Source: Acidobacteriota bacterium (lineage in GTDB: Bacteria > Acidobacteriota > Terriglobia > Terriglobales > Acidobacteriaceae). Taken from it: a stretch of 64,000 nt of DNA. The translations under genes and the position numbers were made by a program. The stretch covers positions 62,001 through 126,000 of the forward strand of contig JACPYL010000018.1 in assembly GCA_016196065.1 (NCBI GenBank), given 5' to 3'. The notes below the pieces were generated by a model. The model saw only the letters and a list, made by a program, of their open reading frames with translations. It had not been told where the DNA came from and ran no database searches. Position 1 is the stretch's first letter; every line of letters begins with the position of its first letter. Below are positions 42,971 through 52,602 of this stretch, piece after piece.

Positions 42971-45900
42971 GTGACCGGCGAAGCGCCCCAGCTCAAAACG
43001 GACCGAGCCGATGTGGCTACCACCTTCAACGAGAAGGCGGTCACTGAGCTTCCGATTCTAAACCGCAACTTCACCAGCTTCGAGCTGCTCTCTCCCGGCA
43101 CACAGCGCTTGACCGGATGGAGCCACGCCGCGACGGAAAACCCGCAAGGCGGCCAGCAGATTTTCGTCAACGGCCAGCACTTCAGCGGCACGGCATTCGA
43201 ACTTGACGGCACCGACAACCAGGACCCGATTCTCGGCATCATCATCGTGAACCCGACGCTCGAGTCGGTCACGGAAGCCAAGATCACGTTGCAGAATTAC
43301 GACGCCGAGTTCGGCAAAGCGGTCGCCGGCATCGTCGCTACCCAAACCAAGTCTGGCAGCAACCAGTATCACGGCAGCGCTTTCTGGTTCCATCGAGATA
43401 ACGCCGGCCGCGCCGTCGATCCATTTCAAGGAACGAGAGATCTGCCCAAGACTATTTGGAACCAGTTCGGCGGTTCCATTGGCGGTGCTGTTATTAAAGA
43501 TAAGTTGTTCTTCTTTGGTGATTACCAGGGCACACGCCGCATTGCCGGCACCAGCTTTACGGGGAGTGTTCCAACCCAGTTGGTGAGGGATACGTGCTTT
43601 AACCCGACCAGCGATGTTTGCGACCTCAGCGACTACGGCGCCGCGATCTATAATCCAGCCTCGGCTGTTTTCAACCGCACACTGTACCCAAACAGCGTCA
43701 TTCCCAAAGCAGATTACGATCCTCTCGGCAATCACATTGCGGAGGGCATTCTGGCGCTCTTCCCCGCCCCGAATACAGAAGGCAATGGCGCGCACAATCA
43801 GCAAAACAACTTCACGAAGGGCGGATCGGGATCCTTCAACGACAACGCGTTCAACACACGCTGGGATTACGTAGCCACCTCGAAGCTGCAGGTGTTTGGC
43901 CGGTTCAGTCTCGCCAACTTCAAACTCGGCGGCGTCCCCGTGTTCGGCAACCAGATCGGCGGCCCTGGCTTGGGCTATCTGAATCTGGCTGGCCAATCGG
44001 AGATCAAGAACCGCAGTCTGGCTACTGGTTTTGATTACGCGGTAAGCCCGACACTGCTGACCGACTTCCGGTTCGGCTGGTTCCAGTACAATCCGCACTC
44101 CACCAAGTTCGACGGCAGCGTAGCGGCAGCCGACGCGCTCGGTCTGCCCGGCCTCAACACTTCCGACCCAACCACGGGCGGATTGCCCGGATTCTTCCTC
44201 GACGACAATTCCGGCAACCGCACTCTCTCGCTCTTCGGCGAAGGTCTGGACATTGGACGCTGCAACTGTCCTTTGACCGAACGCGAACGGCAGTACCAGT
44301 TCGTAAATAACTGGACGAAGGTCAGCGGCAACCACCAGATGAAATTTGGCGTCGACCTGCGCCACGCTACCAACCTGCGTGTACCCTCCGATGCCAATCG
44401 CACTGGCCTGATGCACTTCACCAAGGCATTCACATCGGACGGAGGCGTCGATGTCAACCATACGGGCGCGACCGGAGGATTGGATCTCGCATCGTTCCTG
44501 TTCGGATCTGTGCAAAACTTCAACCGCTACGTTGGGTCCCCAGCGGAACTGACAGCAATTGAGTCTCAGAACCGGTACTTCATTTATGCGCAAGACACAT
44601 GGCGCGCAACTCCCAAATTGACCTTGAACTATGGGTTGCGCTACGAGTGGTACACGCCGGAGCATGTCAGCGGCAAGGGTGCAGGCGGCTTCGCAGTTCT
44701 TCCCGAAGGTGTGATTCGAGTCGCTGGCTTCGGCGGGATCTCCTCGAACGGCAACACCGGTAACGCAAGCAAGGCATTTGCGCCCCGCATTGGCGTGGCC
44801 TATCAGTGGAACCCCAAGACCGTGATCCGCATGGGTTACGGGCGCAGCTTCGACATTGGCGTGTTCGGGTCTCTATTCGGGCACACTGTCACTCAGAACC
44901 TGCCTGTGCTCGCCAATCAAAACCTCAACAGCACGGATGGCGGCTACACGGAGGCATTTAACTTCACGACCGGCCCCTCTCCGAATCAATTCCCCGATGT
45001 TCCGAGCGATGGCCTGCTTCCGCTGCGTGGCCCGAATAACGATGTCACACCCCATGTGCGTCCCGATCACGTCCGTCTGCCTACGATTGACGCCTGGAAC
45101 GTCACCGTCCAGCGCCAGTTGAACCGCACCACTAGCTTGGAAGTCGCGTACGTCGCCAACAAAGGAACACACGTCTTCGTAGGCAACGGTCCGAGCTACA
45201 ACGTGAATCAGCCGAGCATTGTCGGGTTCGGTACCATTCCCCAGGCGCAGCGTCGGCCGTTCTACAACAAGTTCACCTACGCTAACTTCATCGATCCCAA
45301 CACGGACGCCCCGCTTCAGTGCTGCTCGGGCGATCTGAGCTACGCCGGGAACGACTCCAACAACTTCTACCGCGCGCTCCAGATCAAAGTCGACAAGCGG
45401 ATATCCAATGGGTTGCAGGTTCTGGCGCACTACACTTACTCCAGAGCCTACAACTACAACGACAACTACGCACCCGATCCAAACGTGGTGTTTGGCCGGG
45501 ACGACTACAACCGCGACAGCGTATTCATTGCCACCGTGCTGTATGAACTGCCGTTCGGCAAAGGCAAGAAGTTTGGCGGCAACTCCAGCAAAATTGCGGA
45601 TATGTTCCTTGGCGGATGGCAGTGGAATTCCACCTGGACGATCGGCAGTGGACTGCCCTGGACACCGAGCTATCAGGACTGCGGCGCCGACCAAGATACC
45701 GGCCCATGCCGTCCCAGCAGGGCTGGCTCGGTCCACGTGGGGGCAGGGAGTTTCGATGCTGCCAATCGGCGAGTGAAGTACTTCGACGCAATCCCGGGAG
45801 TCGCGAATCCAGTTGGTGAGGAGCTCTGCGGTGTCGGCCCCGCATTCTGTCCGGCACTTTACGCGAACGGCATCTCGGCTGGCGGGTTCCTCCGTCCAGA

Positions 45901-46186
45901 CTCGGGAACGTTCGGCAACGTTCAGCGCAACAGCTTCACTGGCCCTGGCGAGTTCATGGCCGACATGTCGGTGTTCAAGAGCTTCTCGTTCACGGAGACG
46001 GTGAAAGCCCAACTCCGGTTCGAGTTCTTCAACGTGTTTAATCACCCAGTCCTCGGCTACCCCAACGGCTGCGTCGATTGCATCGACTCGGGCACCGGGA
46101 GCGTGGGCAACAATGGATACATTACGAGCTTGCAGGAAGGCACTTTCATGCGCCAGATGCAAGTCGGTCTAAAAATAAGCTTCTAA
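42971..46186 (+). CDS. Plug and beta-barrel part of the Oar-like TonB-dependent receptor
   Basis: This 1071-residue frame begins with a GTG directly after the TAA stop and stays in the same frame as the upstream fragment. It contains the plug ('VTELPILNRNFTSFELLSPG', 'FVNGQHFSGTAFELDGTDNQ') and a long outer-membrane barrel ('FGVDLRHATNLR', 'YAQDTWRATPKLTLNYGLRY', 'YGRSFDIGVFG', 'LRFEFFNVFNHPVLGY'). It ends in the typical aromatic residue ('MQVGLKISF'). Without the upstream signal peptide it could not reach the outer membrane unless it is translated as a fusion by readthrough. Oar-like proteins transport large ligands or contribute to secretion. A strong terminator follows. Confidence 0.82.
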   Translation: MTGEAPQLKTDRADVATTFNEKAVTELPILNRNFTSFELLSPGTQRLTGWSHAATENPQGGQQIFVNGQHFSGTAFELDGTDNQDPILGIIIVNPTLESVTEAKITLQNYDAEFGKAVAGIVATQTKSGSNQYHGSAFWFHRDNAGRAVDPFQGTRDLPKTIWNQFGGSIGGAVIKDKLFFFGDYQGTRRIAGTSFTGSVPTQLVRDTCFNPTSDVCDLSDYGAAIYNPASAVFNRTLYPNSVIPKADYDPLGNHIAEGILALFPAPNTEGNGAHNQQNNFTKGGSGSFNDNAFNTRWDYVATSKLQVFGRFSLANFKLGGVPVFGNQIGGPGLGYLNLAGQSEIKNRSLATGFDYAVSPTLLTDFRFGWFQYNPHSTKFDGSVAAADALGLPGLNTSDPTTGGLPGFFLDDNSGNRTLSLFGEGLDIGRCNCPLTERERQYQFVNNWTKVSGNHQMKFGVDLRHATNLRVPSDANRTGLMHFTKAFTSDGGVDVNHTGATGGLDLASFLFGSVQNFNRYVGSPAELTAIESQNRYFIYAQDTWRATPKLTLNYGLRYEWYTPEHVSGKGAGGFAVLPEGVIRVAGFGGISSNGNTGNASKAFAPRIGVAYQWNPKTVIRMGYGRSFDIGVFGSLFGHTVTQNLPVLANQNLNSTDGGYTEAFNFTTGPSPNQFPDVPSDGLLPLRGPNNDVTPHVRPDHVRLPTIDAWNVTVQRQLNRTTSLEVAYVANKGTHVFVGNGPSYNVNQPSIVGFGTIPQAQRRPFYNKFTYANFIDPNTDAPLQCCSGDLSYAGNDSNNFYRALQIKVDKRISNGLQVLAHYTYSRAYNYNDNYAPDPNVVFGRDDYNRDSVFIATVLYELPFGKGKKFGGNSSKIADMFLGGWQWNSTWTIGSGLPWTPSYQDCGADQDTGPCRPSRAGSVHVGAGSFDAANRRVKYFDAIPGVANPVGEELCGVGPAFCPALYANGISAGGFLRPDSGTFGNVQRNSFTGPGEFMADMSVFKSFSFTETVKAQLRFEFFNVFNHPVLGYPNGCVDCIDSGTGSVGNNGYITSLQEGTFMRQMQVGLKISF

Positions 46187-46208
46187 CCCAGGCTTCACTA
46201 GGGAACGG

Positions 46209-46238
46209 AGAGGGAGCCAAACTGGCTCCCTCTTTTTC
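46209..46238 (+). terminator. Rho-independent terminator after the receptor
   Basis: AGAGGGAGCCA (46209-46219), a three-base loop (AAC) and TGGCTCCCTCT (46223-46233) form a perfect 11-bp stem followed by TTTTC. It lies 22 bp after the receptor stop. Confidence 0.9.
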
Positions 46239-46265
46239 TAGCGCGATAATTCTTTTTCTGCTTTG

Positions 46266-47330
46266 ATGTTCCACATGGCCGCAGCCATGCCCCAATTGCT
46301 GGAAACCGTCGCGACACTACTGCTGAGCCTCAGCCTGAGTGCTGCTGCTTGCGGCCAGGATGCCCTCCCTGCAGCCGCTCCTCCTTCGGAAGCGAGTACT
46401 CCATCGGGATTTCAGGCCGCTGACGAACTTCTCCGGCGCGGCCAGTACGACGAAGCGATCTCACAACTCCTGGCGCTCGAATCGGCGCAACCGCGACCAA
46501 AGGGACTCTCGCGCGAGATCGGCATGGCGTACTACAAGAAGGCCGACTACCTTCAAGCCGCCACATATCTGAAGAAGGCACTGAGCGAGGATCCGTCCGA
46601 CAAAGAGGCGATGCAACTGCTGGGTCTGTCTTCCTACCTCTCTGGGCGTCCTGCTGACGCAATTCCTTATCTGGAGAAGGTGCAGTCCTGGATGCCGCGC
46701 GCGAATGTGGACGCGTCTTACATTCTCGGCGTCTGCTATATCCAGACCAAGGACTACCCCAAAGCTCGCGTTGCGTTTGCGCGCATGTTCGATGTGCCTT
46801 CGGACTCGGCGGCTGGATATCTGTTTACCGCACGCATGCTGCTGCGGCAGGAATTCGATCCGGTAGCGGAGGAGTACGCGCTGAAGGCGACGACGCTCGA
46901 TCCAAAGTTGCCGGGAGCGCACCAGTTGCTGGGAGAGTTGTATCTTTACAAGTCGCGCGTGCCGGAAGCGATCGAACAATTTCAAAAGGAACTGAGCCTG
47001 AGTCCAGCGAATCCGACTACCTATTACAAACTGGCTGACGCCTATTCGCGAGTGCAGAAATACGAGGACGCGGAACGCCTGCTCCAGCGCTCGATCTGGC
47101 TGGATGCGACTTCGACGGGCCCTTACATCCTGTTGGGAAAAGTTCTCGAGAAAAAAGGTGAATACGAACTTGCGGTGCGGGCGCTCCGGCGGGCGGCAAC
47201 CATGGACCCGAATAATCCGATCACACATCACCTGCTTGGACAGACCTATCGCGACATGGGGAAGAAGGACGAAGCAGAAACGGAATTGAAGTTTGCCCAG
47301 GAATTACAGACGAAACAGGATGCACATTGA
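46266..47330 (+). CDS. Exported TPR-repeat protein
   Basis: From ATG 46266 the protein has 354 residues; TTG 46263 and ATG 46275 are alternatives. The N-terminus is a signal peptide (LLETVATLLLSLSLSAAACG), possibly of lipoprotein type because 'SAAACG' could be a lipobox. About eight tetratricopeptide repeats follow ('EIGMAYYKKADYLQAATYLK', 'LGVCYIQTKDYPKARVAFAR', 'LGELYLYKSRVPEAIEQFQK', 'LGQTYRDMGKKDEAETELKF'). Periplasmic TPR proteins often follow Oar-like receptors in Acidobacteria, but here a terminator lies between the two. No enzyme motif is present. Confidence 0.85.
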   Translation: MFHMAAAMPQLLETVATLLLSLSLSAAACGQDALPAAAPPSEASTPSGFQAADELLRRGQYDEAISQLLALESAQPRPKGLSREIGMAYYKKADYLQAATYLKKALSEDPSDKEAMQLLGLSSYLSGRPADAIPYLEKVQSWMPRANVDASYILGVCYIQTKDYPKARVAFARMFDVPSDSAAGYLFTARMLLRQEFDPVAEEYALKATTLDPKLPGAHQLLGELYLYKSRVPEAIEQFQKELSLSPANPTTYYKLADAYSRVQKYEDAERLLQRSIWLDATSTGPYILLGKVLEKKGEYELAVRALRRAATMDPNNPITHHLLGQTYRDMGKKDEAETELKFAQELQTKQDAH

Positions 47331-47353
47331 GAATTGCGGCGCTACGGGCGAAC

Positions 47354-47384
47354 TGCAGATCCCTCGCTGCGCTCGGGATGACAG
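47354..47384. repeat. 31-bp dispersed intergenic repeat, copy 3 (inverted)
   Basis: TGCAGATCCCTCGCTGCGCT then CGGGATGACAG, one base different from the copy at 28651. It lies 24 bp after the TPR gene. Confidence 0.8.
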
Positions 47385-47428
47385 ATTGGAAGCGGGATGA
47401 AAGATCGGAATAAGAGAGTGGCTGCGTG

Positions 47429-48337
47429 ATGACGAACCAACGCAAACAAGTCGTCGGGCTGGGTGAGATTCTCTGGGACGTGCTGCCCACTGGAAAGCAG
47501 CTGGGCGGCGCGCCGTCGAATTTTGCTTATATCTCGACGCTGCTTGGCAATCAGGGGATTGTTGCCAGCCGGATCGGAGATGACGCGCTCGGCAGCGAAG
47601 CCAGGCAGCGTCTGGCGAACCTCGGCGTGACAACGGACTTCCTGCAGATTGACCATGTGCATCCAACCGGAACCGTTCAAGTCAGAGTCGATCATGCAGG
47701 ACAACCGAAGTTCGAAATTGCAGAAGGCGTTGCCTGGGATTTTCTGGAGTGGACGACTGCATGGCAAGAACTCGCAGCGCGGGCCGATGCGATCTGCTTT
47801 GGATCGCTGGCACAACGCGGCCCAAACACACGCGCCACGATTCGCCACTTTCTAACACACGTGCGGGAAGAAGCGGTTCGAATATTCGACGTCAACCTGC
47901 GGCAGGATTTTTTTTCGGAGGAGGTACTAACCGATTCGATGAAGATGGCAGAAATCGTGAAGCTGAATCATGAGGAACTGCCGCGAATCATGCACCTGTT
48001 CGGACTCGACCATCGCGATGAGATTACTTCCGCGGATGCGCTGATGGACCTACACCATCTGAAAGTAGTCTGCGTCACTCGTGGTTGCCACGGCAGCTTG
48101 CTGATCAATCAGGAATCGTTGCATGAGCATCCGGGCTACCGGATTCAGATGGGGGACGCCATTGGCGCTGGAGACGCGTTCACCGCCGGGTTGGTCTACG
48201 AATATATGCGCGGCGCTTCCCTTTCCGAGATGAACGAAACTGCGAACCGGGTTGGAGCGTGGGTCGCCAGCCAGACGGGCGCCATGCCGACACCGGGAGA
48301 GGGCGGCATACGCGAAGAGATGGCCCAGATCGGATAG
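47429..48337 (+). CDS. PfkB-family carbohydrate kinase (fructokinase-like)
   Basis: The protein of about 302 residues (ATG 47429; GTG 47426 also possible) is a ribokinase/PfkB fold enzyme. The N-terminal 'GLGEILWDVLP' and 'LGGAPSNFAYISTLLG' form the substrate-binding G-G motif. 'TGTVQVRVDHAGQPKFEI' is the lid strand. The C-terminal signature 'DAIGAGDAFTAGLVY' carries the anion hole and catalytic Asp (GAGD). 'NLRQDFFSEEVL' and 'KLNHEELPRI' are typical of fructokinases. It should phosphorylate a ketose or related sugar using ATP in the cytoplasm. It is convergent with the trehalase gene, 23 bp apart. Confidence 0.92.
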   Translation: MTNQRKQVVGLGEILWDVLPTGKQLGGAPSNFAYISTLLGNQGIVASRIGDDALGSEARQRLANLGVTTDFLQIDHVHPTGTVQVRVDHAGQPKFEIAEGVAWDFLEWTTAWQELAARADAICFGSLAQRGPNTRATIRHFLTHVREEAVRIFDVNLRQDFFSEEVLTDSMKMAEIVKLNHEELPRIMHLFGLDHRDEITSADALMDLHHLKVVCVTRGCHGSLLINQESLHEHPGYRIQMGDAIGAGDAFTAGLVYEYMRGASLSEMNETANRVGAWVASQTGAMPTPGEGGIREEMAQIG

Positions 48338-48360
48338 TCCTGGTTCTCTCTTCAGAACGT

Positions 48361-50070
48361 CTACTGCTGACTCGCCCCCTTCGGAGTGGACGCTTCCTTC
48401 TCCAATTTTTCTACCTCAGCTTTCGGCAGGGCATGCAGGAGTTCGAGGAACGCTGCGTTGGTCCAGCCGAAGCCGATAACGTTGGCTTGATATCCCGCCG
48501 CTACCTGAGCTTCGGAGGAACGAGTTGCGACATTATATTTTTCGCGGATCGTCCCATCGCGCTGAAAGTTCTCAACTACAGTGGAGAGAAATTTATAGGA
48601 GAGACGATCCGCCTCGGCGTTGAAGCCGTAGCGGCGCAATCCCTGGATCGCGAGCAACTGAACGGGCGCCCACCCGTAGGGATAGTCCCACTGCATGCCG
48701 GTATTTTCGGGACTCATCGCGAGCCCGCCGGGGAATTCGAAGGCCGACAGATTCTTGGCGACCGCAGCAGCTTGCTCGGGAGTTGCGAGGCCCGCCCACA
48801 ACGGATAATAGGTGGTGAGATAACGGTACGTCGATTTCTTTCCACCTGCAAAATCGTAGTCAAAAAAGAAGCCGCGTTCGGCGTCCCACAAATACTGCTG
48901 CATGCGGCTGCGGCGCGTCTCCGCTCGCGTTCTCCAGACCTTGGCATCGGGCAATTTGCCGATCAAGACGCTGATCTGATCGATATCTTTTTCCGTCTTG
49001 TAGAGCAGGCTATTGAGGCAAACCGGGGCGTAATGATGCGTGGCGGAGCCATAGGCGCCGAAGCGGAAGGAAATATCAAACGCCGATTCGCGCATCGAGC
49101 GGTCGCCCTTGTAGTAGTCTGCGCTCAGTCGAACGATGTGTTCTGCTCCACATTCCGGGCGGGCCATCGTCAGCGGGACGTCGCAAGCTTTGACGGAGTA
49201 TTTTTGCCCTTCTCCCTCGGCAGGTTGCCCGTGCTTTTGCTCGACAAGATAGTGGTCAGCCTGATCGGGATGAAGCATGAAGTAACTCACGACATCGCGA
49301 TAGTAACCGCCTTCGTCCTGCAGGCCCTCGGCGGGCGGACCGTCGCCAAAATCGTAATAGCGCGCCAGATCGGTCGTTCCAGCCAAGTGCGGATTACGCG
49401 TCCACATCGAGTAGTCTCGCAACAGAAACGGGTAGGCGCGCTTGAGCCACTCGGTATCGTTCTTACCTGCCTGCTTTTCCGCTTCATACACGGCCAGCAC
49501 CATTGAACTCAGAAAGGGGGGCTGAGAACGCGTGAGATAGTAAGTTCGATTGGCGTTCAGGATTGAGCCGTAGTTTTCGATTTCAAAAAAGAAATTTTCC
49601 ACCATCCCGCGAGCGAGATCGATGCGCCCATCGCGCAGCAAACCCACCACGATGAAGTAGCTGTCCCAGCCGTACATCTCGTTGAATCGTCCGCCAGGCA
49701 CGACGTACTTATTGGGCAGATAAAGCAGGCCGTGAGGCTGAATCGCCTTCGTATCGATCTCGCCTAGTTGCTGAATTGGCTTGGCGAGGTGCTGAATCTC
49801 AACGTTGCAGTCGGCATGCAACTTCTCGACCGCGGAGGGCACCGCCATGCCCGCCGGGAGATAGAGCACGGGATGCACCTTCATCTTGGGATCGCCCACA
49901 AATGCGCAGTCGGTCATGGAGCGCGTGAGATTGTCCCAATTGGCCGCGATGTATTGACGAACCGGCGCAATGCCGAGGGCGGGGGACTTGGCTTCCTGAG
50001 CTGATGCTGCGATGGAAAGGACGAGTAGAAAAAGAAGGCGAATTCGGCACAAGAAGAATCGATTTTTCAT
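48361..50070 (-). CDS. treA: Periplasmic trehalase, GH37
   Basis: The 569-residue protein has a signal peptide (LCRIRLLFLLVLSIAASA) and the two trehalase signatures: PGGRFNEMYGWDSYF (125-139) and QWDYPYGWAPVQ in the C-terminal third. The whole (alpha/alpha)6 barrel is present. It hydrolyses alpha,alpha-trehalose to two glucose molecules outside the cytoplasm. Length is as expected for bacterial TreA. It lies 45 bp downstream of the ABC-2 permease on the same strand, so it may be read from the transporter promoter, though a functional tie to that exporter is not obvious. A link to the nearby sugar porter and kinase is plausible. Confidence 0.95.
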   Translation of the reverse strand: MKNRFFLCRIRLLFLLVLSIAASAQEAKSPALGIAPVRQYIAANWDNLTRSMTDCAFVGDPKMKVHPVLYLPAGMAVPSAVEKLHADCNVEIQHLAKPIQQLGEIDTKAIQPHGLLYLPNKYVVPGGRFNEMYGWDSYFIVVGLLRDGRIDLARGMVENFFFEIENYGSILNANRTYYLTRSQPPFLSSMVLAVYEAEKQAGKNDTEWLKRAYPFLLRDYSMWTRNPHLAGTTDLARYYDFGDGPPAEGLQDEGGYYRDVVSYFMLHPDQADHYLVEQKHGQPAEGEGQKYSVKACDVPLTMARPECGAEHIVRLSADYYKGDRSMRESAFDISFRFGAYGSATHHYAPVCLNSLLYKTEKDIDQISVLIGKLPDAKVWRTRAETRRSRMQQYLWDAERGFFFDYDFAGGKKSTYRYLTTYYPLWAGLATPEQAAAVAKNLSAFEFPGGLAMSPENTGMQWDYPYGWAPVQLLAIQGLRRYGFNAEADRLSYKFLSTVVENFQRDGTIREKYNVATRSSEAQVAAGYQANVIGFGWTNAAFLELLHALPKAEVEKLEKEASTPKGASQQ

Positions 50071-50115
50071 GGCAGATTTACAGTCAACATCATAAACCTG
50101 CCCACACGGTTTGGT

Positions 50116-51411
50116 TCAGTTTTCGGTTTCCCAGCGGAAGGAAACAACGGCGAGGATTCCGAACAGCGCCGTGAACAGAAGCAGAACGGCAATCGGCCCG
50201 AACGCGGCGGAGATGCCCAGACCGCGCCAAGTCATTCCATCGATGCCATCCATCGCCCAGCGAGTCGGAATGACCACGGTCGCTTTCTGCAACCATTGCG
50301 GAAACACAAAGGTTGGCACCCATGCGCCGCCTAGCATCACCATCAGCAAGGTCGCCATCACGGAGTAGCCGCGAGTGGCCTCGACGGTCTTACCCAACGC
50401 GGCCACCATGAGACCAAATGCGGCCGTCATGAGCGAGAAAGCGGCACACACTCCCGCGAATCCGAGAAGACTGCCTTGAATGTGAACGCCAAACACGATC
50501 CTGGCAAAAGCGAAGAGTGTAAGCAGGATGAAGCCCGCAATCAATGCGGCGCTCACAGCACGACTGCCGAGCAGAACACTGCGCGACAATGGAGCGGCGC
50601 GAAGCCGCTGCCACAGCCCGCTTTGGCGCAACAGAAGCAATCGGATGCCGACGTCCAGGCCCATAAAGAGGATGAACTGAATTCCCATTCCGCCAAACGA
50701 ATGCGCGTAGCCGTTGTACTCCACTCCGATGCCGGACGTCATGGCTTCTTCGCGGGTCTGAAACGGCATCGTCAACCCGCCACTCGGGCCAGAAGTGGAG
50801 GCGGACCCCTGTCCTTGCAACTCGCTCCACTTTTCGACACTGCCCAGCATGTCGGTCAACGTCCTCTTTTCTGCTGGCGGCATGCTGTCATTCTTCTCGA
50901 GTTGAGCGACCGAATTCTTCATCATCTCGCGGCCACTTTGCCCGGAAAACATTTCTTTGCTCACTGCCTGCATCACCGCGCCACTCAAAATTCCCTTCAC
51001 CATCTCAAGCTCGACCGCATGGGAAGGGTCGAAGAGAACAGAGACCGCAGGCTTTTCGCCGCCTGCGAACAATGCGGTTCCAGCCTTGGCGCCAAAATCT
51101 GGCGGGATGACGATCGCGGCCCTGGCGTCTCCTTTGCGTACTCGCTCGCGAGCTTCGTCGTAGGCGGACGGCTTCACGTCCAGGTGTTTTTCGGCAGACA
51201 GTTGAGCAACCACACCCTTTGAGATCGCACTACTATCCTGATCAACGACCAGAACCAGCGTTCGAGCCGTCTCGGTTTTACTTTGGCCTCCAAACAGGTA
51301 GCCAAAGAACGAACCACAGACGATCGGCACGAGCAGCCCGACAATTACGGCGCGACGATCGTTGAAGAACAATCGCAAGTCTTTGCGAACGAGAGCCAGA
51401 AATGGAATCAT
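50116..51411 (-). CDS. ABC-2 type exporter permease
   Basis: The 431-residue protein has one N-terminal helix (about 22-42, 'RRAVIVGLLVPIVCGSFFGY'). An extracytoplasmic domain of about 200 residues follows, with 'LVLVVDQDSSAISKGVVAQL' and 'ARAAIVIPPDFGAKAGTALF'. Five further helices then run to the C-terminus ('FILFMGLDVGIRLLLLRQSG', 'FSLMTAAFGLMVAALGKTVE', 'VLLLFTALFGILAVVSF'). This is the ABC2_membrane_3 (YhgE/Pip-like or NatB-like) architecture. The start overlaps the stop of the ATPase gene by 4 bp, so the two are translationally coupled. The cargo is unknown; drugs, lipids or Na+ are the usual candidates in this family. Confidence 0.9.
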   Translation of the reverse strand: MIPFLALVRKDLRLFFNDRRAVIVGLLVPIVCGSFFGYLFGGQSKTETARTLVLVVDQDSSAISKGVVAQLSAEKHLDVKPSAYDEARERVRKGDARAAIVIPPDFGAKAGTALFAGGEKPAVSVLFDPSHAVELEMVKGILSGAVMQAVSKEMFSGQSGREMMKNSVAQLEKNDSMPPAEKRTLTDMLGSVEKWSELQGQGSASTSGPSGGLTMPFQTREEAMTSGIGVEYNGYAHSFGGMGIQFILFMGLDVGIRLLLLRQSGLWQRLRAAPLSRSVLLGSRAVSAALIAGFILLTLFAFARIVFGVHIQGSLLGFAGVCAAFSLMTAAFGLMVAALGKTVEATRGYSVMATLLMVMLGGAWVPTFVFPQWLQKATVVIPTRWAMDGIDGMTWRGLGISAAFGPIAVLLLFTALFGILAVVSFRWETEN

Positions 51412-52340
51412 GAGTCGCGCAGGCTCCTTCCAGTGAGGGTGAGGAATACCGTTTCAAGATCCGGCCGCTCACTGATCACGTGCTGGTAGCGGTGCCCGTT
51501 GTCAGCGAGCCAACGCAACGTGGCGGGCGCACCGGAGGAAAGATCGTGCAGCCCCACTTTTAGAACTCCATCGCGCAGTTCGGCAGATTCGACCTCGGGT
51601 AACGCGCGCAGGACATCAACCTTAAATCCGTCCACGTTCTCCAACTCGACGGCGAGTATGTTTGTCACTGGCAACATCCGATGAAGGCCATGCAGCGTGT
51701 CGTTGGCGATCACTTTCCCGTGGTCAATGATGATAATGCGATCGCAGAGGCGCTCGGCCTCCTCCATGTAGTGGGTGGTATAGAGCAGGGTTTTGCCGCG
51801 CTTCTTGAGAGTTTCGAGGTTGTCGAAGATAGCATTGCGGCTCTGCGGATCCACCCCAACCGTCGGTTCATCGAGCAGCAAAATCTGCGGATCGTGTAAA
51901 AGTGCAGCAGCCAGATTGATACGGCGCTTCATTCCTCCGCTGAAGGTTCCGACTTTGTCTTTCGCTCGATCAGCCAGACCTACCAGTTCAAGAGCGTCCG
52001 CAATACCACGTTTTAGCATCGCGCCGCGCAGATCGTACAACGCACCGAGAAAATTGAGGTTGTCGAGCGCGGACAACTCGTCATAGAGCGCAATATTCTG
52101 CGGAACCAGCCCGATCTTTCGCTTGACGGGGTCGGTGTCGCCGCGCAGAGGGTTGCCATCAATCAGAACTTCGCCGGAGTCGGGCGGAAAGAGGCCCGCA
52201 ATCATGGAAACAGTCGTAGTCTTGCCAGCGCCATTCGGTCCGAGCAGGCCGATCGTCTCCGCTGCTTCGGCACGAAAACTGACGCCGTCCACGGCAACGA
52301 TCTTTCCGTAAGTTTTCTTGAGAGCTTTTACTTCCAACAT
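51408..52340 (-). CDS. ABC transporter ATP-binding protein
   Basis: The 310-residue protein carries a full nucleotide-binding domain: Walker A GPNGAGKTT (about 34-42), Q-loop region 'GLVPQNIALYDELSA', signature TFSGGMKRR, Walker B 'ILLLDEPTVGVDP' and the H-loop 'LLYTTHYMEEAERL'. The C-terminal 80 residues are the DUF4162-like extension common in drug/lipid exporter ATPases (DrrA/NatA type). It forms the energising subunit for the permease whose gene overlaps its stop. A one-gene-per-subunit layout implies a homodimeric ATPase. Confidence 0.94.
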   Translation of the reverse strand: MLEVKALKKTYGKIVAVDGVSFRAEAAETIGLLGPNGAGKTTTVSMIAGLFPPDSGEVLIDGNPLRGDTDPVKRKIGLVPQNIALYDELSALDNLNFLGALYDLRGAMLKRGIADALELVGLADRAKDKVGTFSGGMKRRINLAAALLHDPQILLLDEPTVGVDPQSRNAIFDNLETLKKRGKTLLYTTHYMEEAERLCDRIIIIDHGKVIANDTLHGLHRMLPVTNILAVELENVDGFKVDVLRALPEVESAELRDGVLKVGLHDLSSGAPATLRWLADNGHRYQHVISERPDLETVFLTLTGRSLRDS

Positions 52341-52602
52341 GCCCTAGGAGTTTACACCGGAAGATCGGCGGATGAGCGGGTGTTGGTGAAGTACGTCCAG
52401 CGCAAGGGGAATGGATTGCTTTCGCGCGGAAATTTCTTTGGACTCATCTCAGAACGACAAATTTTCGTGATAGTCCAATCCGAATCTCGAAGGCGAGCGT
52501 ACCTGTGACAGTTAGCGACGCCTGGTCGTATGTTGCGGCGCAATACCGCGTGACGGTCCGATGGGCGACGTTCACCAATCTTGATTCCTAGAGGAAACTT
52601 CC

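Noticed and set aside
43058-44665. 535-codon open frame antisense to the Oar-like receptor
   Set aside because: It mirrors the receptor's codon pattern, has no domain or signal features, and lies wholly within a well-supported gene. The same holds for 44873-46162.
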